Origin: CADDZO01 sp035294145
Lineage (GTDB): Bacteria; Chloroflexota; Dormibacteria; Dormibacterales; Dormibacteraceae
DNA length: 10,203 nt
Direction of reading: 5' to 3'
Assembly: GCA_035294145.1 (NCBI GenBank)
Contig: DATGLL010000001.1
Coordinates: 1 to 10,203 of the forward strand
Positions 1 through 6,338 of this stretch are shown here, piece by piece. A model generated the notes under the pieces. It was not told where the DNA came from. It searched no databases and saw nothing but the letters and a program-made list of their open reading frames with translations. A program made the translations under genes and the position numbers. Positions within the stretch are counted from its first letter, which is position 1, and each line of letters starts with the position of its first letter.

Positions 1-147
<147 letters not shown>

Positions 148-149
148 CG

Positions 150-1016
150 TTATCCCTCCTTCTTCTTTGCTGGCTCCTCGCCGGCCAGATGGGCATGGAG
201 GGCGCGGCGCTCGTCGGGTGAGAGCCGCGCCAGCAGGGGGAGGTACACCGTCTCCTCCTCGTCCAAGTGGACCTCGACCAGGGTCTGCAGGGCGTGGAGG
301 AGCCGGCGCGCCTGCTCCCGGTCGGGCTCCTCCAGGAACCGGTCGGCGACCTCGGCCAGCGACTCCACCAGCCGGGCGATGTGGCGGTGGTCGGCCACCA
401 TGGTCGCGGTGGCGCTCCCCCACACGCTCAGCACCCGCTCCACCGCCGGGTAGACGGAGCGCTCCTCCTCCTGGGCATGGGGGAGGAGCCCCTCGCGCAG
501 GAAGCGGACCGCCTTCTGGAGGCGGGCCCGGCCGTCCTCGGGATCGAGCCTGGAGATCAGTTCCGCCAGCTCGCCCAGCTCCTCCACCTCCGCGTGCAGG
601 TGACGGTGCTCCTCGCGGATCAGAGATCCGACGTCAGGCGCAGGCTCCAGGGGCGGCCAGGCGGCTTCGGGCTGGGGCGCATGGTCGGACTCGCTCGGGG
701 GTGGGCTGACCACGTTCAGCGCCAGGAGCCGCCCGCCCTCGGCCCGCAGCCCGCGGGCGGCTCCGGCCGGGATCACGGCCACGTCTCCGGCTCGGACCCA
801 ACGCGTCTCCCCGCCCGCCGCAAGGCGGCCCGTCCCCGTCAGCACGGAGACGACCAGGTCCAGATCGGGGGCGTGGATGGGGATCTCTTGGCCCGGCTCC
901 AGCGCCACCAGCACCGCCCGCATCCGATTGCCGTCGAAGAGCACACGGCGGCCGAAGCCCCCGGCGGCGAACACCGCCAGCTCTTCCGCCGCCCCGATCA
1001 GAGCGGTGGCCGTCAT
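150..1016 (-). CDS. Cupin-hemerythrin (HHE) fusion protein
   Basis: A cytoplasmic protein of 288 residues with no signal peptide. Residues 1-105 read as a small cupin-like beta barrel (PGQEIPIHAPDLDL near 41-54, a GTGRL turn, RAGDVAVIPAG near 75-85). Residues 129-265 form a hemerythrin-like four-helix bundle carrying the expected iron ligands: H137/H141, H180 with E183-185, H210/H212, and H250 with E253-255, each in an HxxxE or similar setting. Hemerythrin-like domains bind a non-heme di-iron centre and respond to O2, NO or iron. The start at 1016 has GGAGG about 10 nt upstream and overlaps the TGA of the frame-0 DUF2249 reading (ATGA). The reading frame continues upstream to 1412, but that part looks non-coding and lacks a ribosome site. 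The substrate of the cupin half is unknown. Confidence 0.88.
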   Translation of the reverse strand: MTATALIGAAEELAVFAAGGFGRRVLFDGNRMRAVLVALEPGQEIPIHAPDLDLVVSVLTGTGRLAAGGETRWVRAGDVAVIPAGAARGLRAEGGRLLALNVVSPPPSESDHAPQPEAAWPPLEPAPDVGSLIREEHRHLHAEVEELGELAELISRLDPEDGRARLQKAVRFLREGLLPHAQEEERSVYPAVERVLSVWGSATATMVADHRHIARLVESLAEVADRFLEEPDREQARRLLHALQTLVEVHLDEEETVYLPLLARLSPDERRALHAHLAGEEPAKKKEG

Positions 1017-1249
1017 CTCGGCGTGCCCTCCGGACCGGACGCCGGAAGACGACCCGGTAGTCGCCGCCCCCAGCGACCAGAGCTGGTGCTGGAAGCCGCA
1101 TGCCCCCGGCGCCTCGTAGCGGGGCACCAGCTCCAGCGGCGCCGGCAGCTCAAGCCCCTCATGGGGGCCGGCCCCTCGACCACCCGCACGATGGCGCCGA
1201 GGGAGGCGCTGCCCTTGGCCATCATCGGCCGCACGTCCAAGGTTGCCAT
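1013..1249 (-). pseudogene. DUF2249-family protein, apparently frameshifted
   Basis: The start is excellent: an ATG at 1249 behind GGAGGAGG (1254-1261). The opening MATLDVRPMMAKGSASLGAI matches the DUF2249 family, small proteins often found next to hemerythrin, NnrS and denitrification genes. Around 1160 the family match moves to another frame (LELPAPLELVPRYEAPG, then GFQHQLWSLG), and around 1068 to the third frame (GGDYRVVFRRPVRRAR). Both changes are explained by one missing base, in a C5 run and a G5 run of the coding strand. Without correction, frame 0 ends at TGA 1013-1015, overlapping the next start. This could be real decay or homopolymer errors in the assembly; the strong ribosome site and intact neighbours make error quite plausible. 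The function of DUF2249 is not established. Confidence 0.72.
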
Positions 1250-1555
1250 GGATCCTCCTCCGTTGCGGGAAGCCAGATCTTCCCGGCCTCCCAAGCTGGT
1301 GTCGTAGCCCGGACGGGATGCCCGGGTCGACCGGCTCCAGGACGGCCCCGGCCCTTCGCGGTCCCGGCTCTGCCCCGCCCGTCCAGCTGGGCCCTCCCAG
1401 CCATGCCGTCACCTGCCTCGCCGGTTGACCGGCCGGCCTTCGGCGCCAGGACGTGAGGGGTCTCAGAGATGGCGGGCAGGTCGGTGGCCAGGTGAGGGGT
1501 GGGCAGCTCGGCCGCGCTCTGAGGGAGGGGGAGCGCCGGTACTGGCTCAGCGGTT
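1250..1555. other. Stretch without a recognisable gene
   Basis: About 300 bases separate the NnrS-like gene from the DUF2249 gene. Open frames exist on the minus strand (one starting ATG at 1566 reads MRDKTAEPVPALPLPQSA), but the predicted protein is Pro/Ala/Gly-rich, has no ribosome site and matches nothing I know. It may be a leader for the DUF2249-cupin-ferredoxin transcript. No terminator with a T run was seen. Confidence 0.4.
1254..1261 (-). promoter_or_regulatory. Strong ribosome binding site of the DUF2249 gene
   Basis: GGAGGAGG on the minus strand, 4 nt before the ATG at 1249. It fixes the start of a gene that would otherwise be overlooked because its frame is broken. Confidence 0.75.
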
Positions 1556-1592
1556 TTATCTCTCATAATCGTGAAAACCATGATAATGATCT
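1551..1592 (-). promoter_or_regulatory. AT-rich block with imperfect inverted repeat, possible promoter/operator
   Basis: An AT-rich island in otherwise about 70% GC DNA. It holds an imperfect inverted repeat (1565-1573 and 1579-1587, 7 of 9 positions paired, spacer AAAAC). Read on the minus strand it contains AGATCATTAT followed by TATGAGAGATAAAA, resembling the block in front of the NnrS-like gene. It lies inside the 3' end of the NnrS-like gene and could drive the DUF2249-cupin-ferredoxin group. No regulator can be named. Confidence 0.3.
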
Positions 1593-3034
1593 CGGGTGGC
1601 TCTCGAACCGCTCCTCGCCGAGCGCGCCAGCGCTTCTCGGCGCGAGGCCTGCCGCAGCCAGGCCCGGGCGAAGCCGAGGGCGAAGGCGGCCAGCCCCAGC
1701 CAGGTCAGGAGGTCGGCGAGGCCGAGCAGCCCCTGATACCAGCTCGGCGCCGTCCCCTCCAAGGGCGCCGCTGCTAGCCGCGACCCGGTGCCGGCCAGCA
1801 ACGTCAGCCAGATCAGGCCGAGGGAGCGCGACCTCCCACCCGGGATGGCCCGGGCGACGGCGAAGACCGGCGCCAGCAGGCGGGCCATGCCCACGATCAG
1901 GGTGGTGGCCAACCCCAGGCCGAGGCCGTGGAGGGCGGCGTCGTCGAGACGGGCAGCGACCCCGCTGCTCCAGGCGCTGGAGAGCGCTCCCGCGATCAGG
2001 CATCCCCCCGCCAGCAGCGCCCAGCGGTTGGCGGTGATGACGAAGCGGGCGGCGGGGCGGGAGGGCGGGCGTAGGCGGTACGGGCGTCCCCGGATCGCGC
2101 CTGTCAACGGCGCCAGCCAGAGCACGCCGGCGCCGGCCAGGCCCAGGCCTGGCTGGTGCAGGGCGATACCGGGAGGGGTCGCGGAGACCAGGACCAGGGT
2201 CGTGCCCAGGTTGTACAGGCCGAGCGCGGGCGCCAGCCGCTCGGGTGGCTGGCGGCCGTAGAAGACGGGCACGCTGCGGGACTGGATGGCCCAGATCACG
2301 TTACCGATCGCTCCCAGCAGCACCGCCCAGATCGAGGCTTGGTCGAGAGCGGGAGGCACCAACCCGCCTCCGAGGGCGGCACGCGCCCCGGCCAGGGCGG
2401 TCAGCGCCGCCCACATCGCCCACCAGCCGGTGGCCGCCCAGGCCGCCCCACGCCAGCTCTCCCGCTGCCCCCGGCTGCGGGCCAGGGTCCAGGCCAAGAC
2501 GGCGGCCACCATGCCGAGGCCGGCGGCCTCGAAGCCGGCGGCGCTCAACAGCAGGAAAGGGACGCGGAGACCCATCCCGGTGAGCAGTCGCAGCACCGTC
2601 CCCGAGACCATCAGCCCGAGCGGAGGGAGGGTCAGCGCTGCCGGCAGGGGCGGGCGGTGGGCGAGGCGGGGTACCAGCCGCAGGGCCATGCCCGCGACCA
2701 TCAAGCCCAGCCAGCCCTGGAGCTGGACCCAGCCATGGGACTGGATCAGGGCCGTCTCATCCAGGTCCCAGCCCAGGTCGGGGGCTAGAGGGATGAACAG
2801 GGCGAGCACCAGCCCCGCACCCAGGGTCAGGGCCAGGGCCGCACCAACGAAGAGAAGGTAGGAGCGCTCCTCAGCCGGCGGGGTAGGGCGGCGGGGCGCG
2901 GTGAGGGCTGGCCCCCCCGGGCCGGCCCTGGCGTCGAGGCTCGCCTTCCCGGGCCGGGGCCGGTCCCATCCCCGCCCCCGGGGTCCTCCCAGGTCTTCCC
3001 CAGAAGCACTGCCCGAGATTTTTATCATTTTCAT
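1556..3034 (-). CDS. NnrS-like multi-spanning membrane protein
   Basis: A 492-residue inner-membrane protein with roughly twelve hydrophobic helices from about residue 58 to 475. The first helical pair carries SHGWVQLQGWLGLMVAGM (H100), resembling the conserved His-x-x-x-Q-x-x-G region of NnrS-type proteins; NnrS is a heme- and copper-containing protein linked to nitric oxide and denitrification. The usual family length is near 400, so the Gly/Pro/Arg-rich first 55 residues are an oddity; the visible start has no ribosome site and may be leaderless. The C-terminus is also unusual: an AT-rich end encoding a His-rich DHYHGFHDYER. Neighbours (hemerythrin-like proteins, DUF2249, ferredoxin) support an NO or redox role. 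A related unnamed heme-copper membrane family is the main alternative. Confidence 0.7.
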   Translation of the reverse strand: MKMIKISGSASGEDLGGPRGRGWDRPRPGKASLDARAGPGGPALTAPRRPTPPAEERSYLLFVGAALALTLGAGLVLALFIPLAPDLGWDLDETALIQSHGWVQLQGWLGLMVAGMALRLVPRLAHRPPLPAALTLPPLGLMVSGTVLRLLTGMGLRVPFLLLSAAGFEAAGLGMVAAVLAWTLARSRGQRESWRGAAWAATGWWAMWAALTALAGARAALGGGLVPPALDQASIWAVLLGAIGNVIWAIQSRSVPVFYGRQPPERLAPALGLYNLGTTLVLVSATPPGIALHQPGLGLAGAGVLWLAPLTGAIRGRPYRLRPPSRPAARFVITANRWALLAGGCLIAGALSSAWSSGVAARLDDAALHGLGLGLATTLIVGMARLLAPVFAVARAIPGGRSRSLGLIWLTLLAGTGSRLAAAPLEGTAPSWYQGLLGLADLLTWLGLAAFALGFARAWLRQASRREALARSARSGSRATRDHYHGFHDYER

Positions 3035-3095
3035 ACTGTAGATATGATGATCTACGTGAGAGATGGCGCTTTCGGCCCCCCCGCGGGAGGTTGAC
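3035..3095. promoter_or_regulatory. Divergent promoter region with inverted repeat
   Basis: The short gap between the divergent NnrS-like and CopD-like genes is strikingly AT-rich. It contains the inverted repeat TAGAT-N6-ATCTA at 3039-3054, a plausible operator for a dimeric regulator serving both genes. -10-like sequences (such as TATCTA on the minus strand, about 4 nt before the NnrS ATG) are present, but no clear -35 could be assigned. This is pattern reading only. Confidence 0.45.
3085..3090 (+). promoter_or_regulatory. Ribosome binding site deciding the GTG start at 3096
   Basis: GGGAGG followed by a 5-nt spacer and GTG at 3096. The in-frame ATG further upstream at 3063 has no comparable site, so the GTG is preferred. 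Confidence 0.65.
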
Positions 3096-3572
3096 GTGAA
3101 CGCTTACCTGCACACGGTTCACGTGCTCCTGGCCGGGGTCTGGCTGGGCTGCCTGGTCTTCACCACCCTGGTCGTCTCGCCCGCCCTCCGGGCCATGGAG
3201 TGGCCGGAGAGCGAGCGGGTGCTGGTTCGTTCCCGGATCGGTCGCCAGTTCATGCGGCTGGCCAACCCGGTGCTGGCCCTGTTGGTCGTCTTCCTGCTCC
3301 TGGACGGCATGACCGCGCCCCTGCCCCTCGCCCGGCTGGCCCGCCTCCTGCTCGAACTCGGCCTGGTCCTGGCCGTGGCCACGCTGGCCGCGAGCCATGG
3401 CTTCGTCTTCGGCCGGCGGCTCCGAGATCTCGCCGCCCGGGAGCGGGAGATGCCGGCTGACGCCGCCCGGCTGGCCTCGGCACGCCACCGCGTTCAGCGG
3501 GTGTCGTTCGGGGTTTCGATGGTCAACTTGCTGGCCAGCCTGGCCGTCGCCGTCCTGGCGGTGAACCTGTAG
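3096..3572 (+). CDS. CopD/DUF4149-like small four-helix membrane protein
   Basis: A 158-residue integral membrane protein with four predicted helices (about 4-28, 55-75, 82-105 and 137-157). The opening MNAYLHTVHVLLAGVWLG, followed by a phenylalanine and valine-rich stretch and SPAL, is the signature seen in CopD-like and DUF4149 proteins, and His residues at 6, 9 and 101 could bind heme or copper. The GTG at 3096 is chosen over the ATG at 3063 because GGGAGG sits 5 nt before it. The gene diverges from the NnrS-like gene, sharing its promoter gap, and is followed after about 34 nt by a hemerythrin-like gene, so it probably belongs to the same redox module. Its exact function (heme handling, copper or NO tolerance) cannot be told from sequence. 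Confidence 0.75.
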   Translation: MNAYLHTVHVLLAGVWLGCLVFTTLVVSPALRAMEWPESERVLVRSRIGRQFMRLANPVLALLVVFLLLDGMTAPLPLARLARLLLELGLVLAVATLAASHGFVFGRRLRDLAAREREMPADAARLASARHRVQRVSFGVSMVNLLASLAVAVLAVNL

Positions 3573-3606
3573 GGGTGGTCGGGGGACACGCGAGGAGATG
3601 AACACC

Positions 3607-4452
3607 GTGACCGATCGGGGGCCGCGATCGACCATCGACGACGAGCCCGGCGGTCGCCGGGCCGACTCCGGGAGGGCGCCGCGTCCAGCCGGATCGGGCG
3701 CCGAGGAGGGAGTGAAGGTCGAAGCCGACCCATCGACGGCCCTCTCCCCTCGACCGGCGATGGCCGCGATCCCCGACTCTGACGCCGCCGCGGCCCTCCT
3801 CCAGCGGCTCCATGGCCCTCTGCTGCGCGTCGCGGGCCGAGTCGAGGCGGCGCTTGGCCCGCTGCCCCCGGGAGCTCCAGCTCCCACCTCGCCCGACCGC
3901 TTCGGATGGGTGCCGGACCTCCTCATCGGCGAGGTGGTGCCGCGGTTCCAGGCCGAGGAGGAGGTGCTTTATCCGATCGTTGAGGAGGACGCCGATGTGG
4001 CCTTTCTCAGGTCTCAGCACCGGACCATCAGGGGGTGGATCGAGAGCGTATCGCTCCTGACGCGCCGCCTCCAGCTGAGCCGGTGTCCGAGCCGGTCCGC
4101 CGAGCGGGTGCTCCGGGGGCAGCTTCATGACCTCTGTAGCCTCCTGCGACGCCACGTACACGACGAGGCCCAAGCCTGCTCGCCGGCGCTGCGACGGGTC
4201 GGGCCGGAGCGGGGAGAGGAGCTGTGGGGGGCCCTGGCCGATTCAGGGCGGAGGGCGCGGCGGGAGGTCAGACTGGTCATCGCTCAAGCACCGGGCGCGA
4301 CGGAGGCCGTGGTCCTGCGCTCCAATCCCGGCGCGGGACGGGTCCACGTCGTCGAGCTCGGTCAGCTCGACCTCCAGGTCGAGCCTCAGCGCGCCGGGCT
4401 CAGCGAGGTGGAGGCTCGGACCGCATCTGAGAGCGACTTGGCCCCTCCGTGA
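3607..4452 (+). CDS. Hemerythrin-like (HHE) domain protein
   Basis: A cytoplasmic protein of 281 residues. The first 55 residues are Pro/Gly/Arg-rich and probably disordered. Residues about 60-200 form a hemerythrin-like bundle: LLQRLHGPLL (H69), FQAEEEVLYP (E117-119), FLRSQHRTIRGW (H138) and LLRRHVHDEAQ (H183, H185, E187), matching the spacing of HHE iron ligands. The C-terminal 80 residues are of unknown nature. A GTG start at 3607 is preferred, with GAGGAG 9 nt upstream; the ATG at 3598 directly abuts that site and is the alternative. It is the second hemerythrin-like protein of the window, on the other side of the NnrS/CopD pair. Its last 67 bases overlap the 3' end of the convergent SDR gene. 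The ligand (O2, NO or iron) is not known. Confidence 0.8.
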   Translation: MTDRGPRSTIDDEPGGRRADSGRAPRPAGSGAEEGVKVEADPSTALSPRPAMAAIPDSDAAAALLQRLHGPLLRVAGRVEAALGPLPPGAPAPTSPDRFGWVPDLLIGEVVPRFQAEEEVLYPIVEEDADVAFLRSQHRTIRGWIESVSLLTRRLQLSRCPSRSAERVLRGQLHDLCSLLRRHVHDEAQACSPALRRVGPERGEELWGALADSGRRARREVRLVIAQAPGATEAVVLRSNPGAGRVHVVELGQLDLQVEPQRAGLSEVEARTASESDLAPP

Positions 4453-5180
4453 CCGGTCTGGCCTCCGTCAACCGGGATCTCGGCCCCGCTGATGAACGAG
4501 GATTCGTCGGAGATCAGGAAGACGACCAGCGGGGCCACGTCGTCGACAGTCCCAGCGCGCCCGAGCGGCGTCTCGGCCACGTTGGCGACGCGGAAGGCCG
4601 CGGGCGCCGAGGCGGCCATGGGCGTCTCGATGTACCCGGGGTGGATGATGTTGACCCGGATGCCGAGCGGCCCCAGCTCCATGCTGGCGACGCGGGAGAG
4701 GCCGCGCAGCCCCCATTTGCTCACCGTGTAGGCAACCGGGTAGTGGGCGGTGAGGGCGGCCACCGAGCCGACATTGACGATCGAGCCGCCCTGGGGCATG
4801 AAAGGCAGGAGGGTCTGGATGCCGAGCAACGCCCCGGTCAGGTTGACGCTCAGGACTCGGTTCCAGTCCTCGAGGCCGACCTCGGCCAGACGAGCCCGGA
4901 AAGGGATGCCGGCATTGTTGACCAAGCCGTGGACGTGCCCAAAGCGCTCACCGATCCAGGCCCCCAGGGCGCGCCAATCCTCGGGTCGGGAAACGTCAAG
5001 CCGGCGGTAGACGATCCGGTCGGCTAGGTCGGCGGCCGCCTCCGCCAGCCCGGCCGCCTGCTCCGGCAGATCGAGCGCGATCACCTGTGCCCCTTCCCTA
5101 GCCAAGGCCACGGCCTCAGCTCGACCCTGCCCACTCGCCGCCCCGGTGACCACCACCACCTTGCCATCCACCCGTCCCAT
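4386..5180 (-). CDS. Classical short-chain dehydrogenase/reductase (SDR)
   Basis: A 264-residue cytoplasmic NAD(P)-dependent oxidoreductase. It has the cofactor motif TGAASGQG (12-19), D37 after the second beta strand (suggesting NAD preference), NNAG (88-91) and the complete catalytic tetrad N113, S139, Y151, K155 (YTVSK), then PGYIETPM. The general form resembles 3-alpha/20-beta-hydroxysteroid dehydrogenase and related alcohol or 3-oxoacyl reductases; the substrate cannot be assigned. The start at 5180 is set by AGGAGG and GAGGG upstream; an in-frame extension to 5261 would translate through that site. The last 25 residues after VDGGQTGH are an extension that lies over the hemerythrin gene on the other strand. 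It shows no decay, in contrast to the SDR pseudogene to its right. Confidence 0.92.
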   Translation of the reverse strand: MGRVDGKVVVVTGAASGQGRAEAVALAREGAQVIALDLPEQAAGLAEAAADLADRIVYRRLDVSRPEDWRALGAWIGERFGHVHGLVNNAGIPFRARLAEVGLEDWNRVLSVNLTGALLGIQTLLPFMPQGGSIVNVGSVAALTAHYPVAYTVSKWGLRGLSRVASMELGPLGIRVNIIHPGYIETPMAASAPAAFRVANVAETPLGRAGTVDDVAPLVVFLISDESSFISGAEIPVDGGQTGHGGAKSLSDAVRASTSLSPAR

Positions 5181-5499
5181 GTCAGCCCTCACCTCCTGGT
5201 CGACAAGGTCGGCCTCCGGCGGCCCGATGATCGCCGGGCCGATCCCTTCCGTCGGCTCCATTTTCGTGGTTCGCTCGTGCCGTCATCACGTCGACCGACG
5301 ACGGGGCTGGAGCGGAGCGCTCGACAGGCCAGGGCCGATCGAGGTCGATGCGCACGTCGCTTGTCGGCAGCATATGGGGCGAGGGCACGTCGCCACCGTG
5401 TCCCATCGGTCGGGCGGGGAACTCACCCTCCGGGGTCTACTGCCCTGCCCCAGCAGGCGCCGCGGGCTCACCGATCCGCTCCGGCGGTGATCCTGCGGC
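5181..5499. other. Stretch without a recognisable gene between two divergent SDR reading frames
   Basis: About 320 bases. It must hold the promoter of the minus-strand SDR, whose ribosome site AGGAGG lies at about 5192-5197, and whatever once drove the plus-strand SDR pseudogene. No convincing -35/-10 pair, coding sequence or repeat was seen. Confidence 0.4.
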
Positions 5500-6056
5500 G
5501 TGGACAGCAGGGTGAAAGGCCAGGTCGCGATCATGCCAACGGCTGCGGTGGCCTGGCCGGGTCATGGTTCGCCGCTTCCTCCGGGAGGGAATGCGGGTGG
5601 CAACCGCGACCATGAGCACGATCAGGCGGTTGCGCTCGCCTCCAAGCTGGAGAGGACCATGGCGGTGGCCGTGGACGTTGCCAGCCACGAGTCCGCCGTG
5701 GTGAGGAATCACGACCGCGGTCGAGCGATGGGGACAGGTCGACGTGCTGGTGAGCAACGCCGGCGTCGCCGGGCTGACCTGCCTGGTCGTCGATTGCCTG
5801 GTCGAAGCGTGGCGGAAGGTACTCGAAGCGCACCTGATCGACGTCCTCGACGGTGCGCGAGCCGTCCTCCCCCACGTGGTCGCTCGGGGCTACGGTCGTA
5901 TCGTCACCGTCGTCTCGGTGGCGGGGAAAGGTCTCAACCCAAACATGCCTGTCTACTCGGCCTCCAAGGCGGGGGTGACGCCTTCACTCGGTCGGTTGCC
6001 GGTGAGGTGACGGCACGAGAGTGCTGGTCAATTGTGGTGTCCAGACACGGGTTCCG
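5500..6056 (+). pseudogene. SDR-family dehydrogenase pseudogene, multiply frameshifted and 3'-truncated
   Basis: The family can be followed across all three frames. It starts at GTG 5500 (MDSRVKGQVAI), moves to RRFLREGMRVATAT near 5564, then to DQAVALASKLERTMAVAVDV near 5620. Next is a long stretch from about 5720 with VERWGQVDVLVSNAGVAG, RIVTVVSVAGKG and the catalytic VYSASKAG, then DAFTRSVAGEVTAR near 5980 and RVLVNC near 6022. At least four frame changes are needed and the glycine-rich cofactor loop is damaged. The last two changes each fit a single missing base. The C-terminal third is absent and replaced by a TnpB remnant beginning near 6057. It is a different SDR from the intact one on its left, so not a recent duplicate. 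Insertion of an IS607-type element with later decay is the simplest history. Confidence 0.8.
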
Positions 6057-6310
6057 ATGGGGACCCCTTGGTACGGCTCGGAGCTGGTGGAGGCCGACCG
6101 GTGCCTCCCCAACTCCAAGAGGTGTCATCGCTGCGGTGGCATCCAGGCCATCGGCTGGGCCGAGCCCTGGAGGTGCGACGGCGATGGGAGGCGTCACCGG
6201 TGCGATGACCACGCGGCGATCAACCTGGCGGGGTACTCGCCCGGGGCACCCCACGAGGCCGGCTTTGTGGGGCGCTCCGCGAGGGGAACCCCGTGAGGGG
6301 TGCCGCTTGA
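6057..6310 (+). pseudogene. tnpB: TnpB (IS607/IS605-type nuclease) C-terminal remnant
   Basis: The remnant encodes the end of a TnpB RNA-guided nuclease: TPWYGSELVEADR, the first half of the zinc ribbon SKRCHRCGG, the second half as WRCDGDG, and the RuvC-III region read as HRCDDHAAINLAG. In intact family members the second half is CxxCG and the last motif DRDxNAA, so one zinc Cys and a catalytic Asp context are lost. After PHEAG the frame slips, and the true TnpB tail REGNPVRGAA ends at TGA 6308-6310. The upstream RuvC-I/II and HTH parts are missing. It joins directly to the SDR pseudogene. It cannot encode an active nuclease. Confidence 0.85.
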
Positions 6311-6338
6311 GTGCTATTGATCACTCGGCGGCAACGGC
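6275..6338 (+). ncRNA. Putative TnpB guide-RNA (omega-RNA/reRNA) scaffold, copy A
   Basis: Three successive hairpins overlap and extend past the tnpB stop. The first is CTCC-GCGA-GGGG (6275-6286), the second ACCCC-GTGA-GGGGT (6288-6301), and the third is closed by GCCGC (6302-6306) with GCGGC (6328-6332), having an inner stem GAGTG/CACTC (6309-6313, 6322-6326). AACGGC follows and similarity to the other two copies ends there, which should be the element's right end; bases from 6339 on would be the guide. In IS605/IS607 elements the guide RNA is known to come from the 3' end of tnpB and the right end; identity here is inferred from position and from base changes that preserve pairing. Confidence 0.6.

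Noticed and set aside
150..1412. The full 420-residue frame as one protein
   Set aside because: Residues 1-132 lack family resemblance except for a DUF2249 piece belonging to another gene with its own ribosome site; a good start exists at 1016.
1453..1500. Two GTGAGGGGT strings resembling part of the scaffold hairpin
   Set aside because: No matching CCCC arm precedes either one and none of the other scaffold stems is present.
6050..6062. 13-mer GGTTCCGATGGGG shared with 9779-9791
   Set aside because: A shared 13-mer is close to what chance allows in a window of this size and composition; it may hint at rearranged element ends but is not evidence alone.
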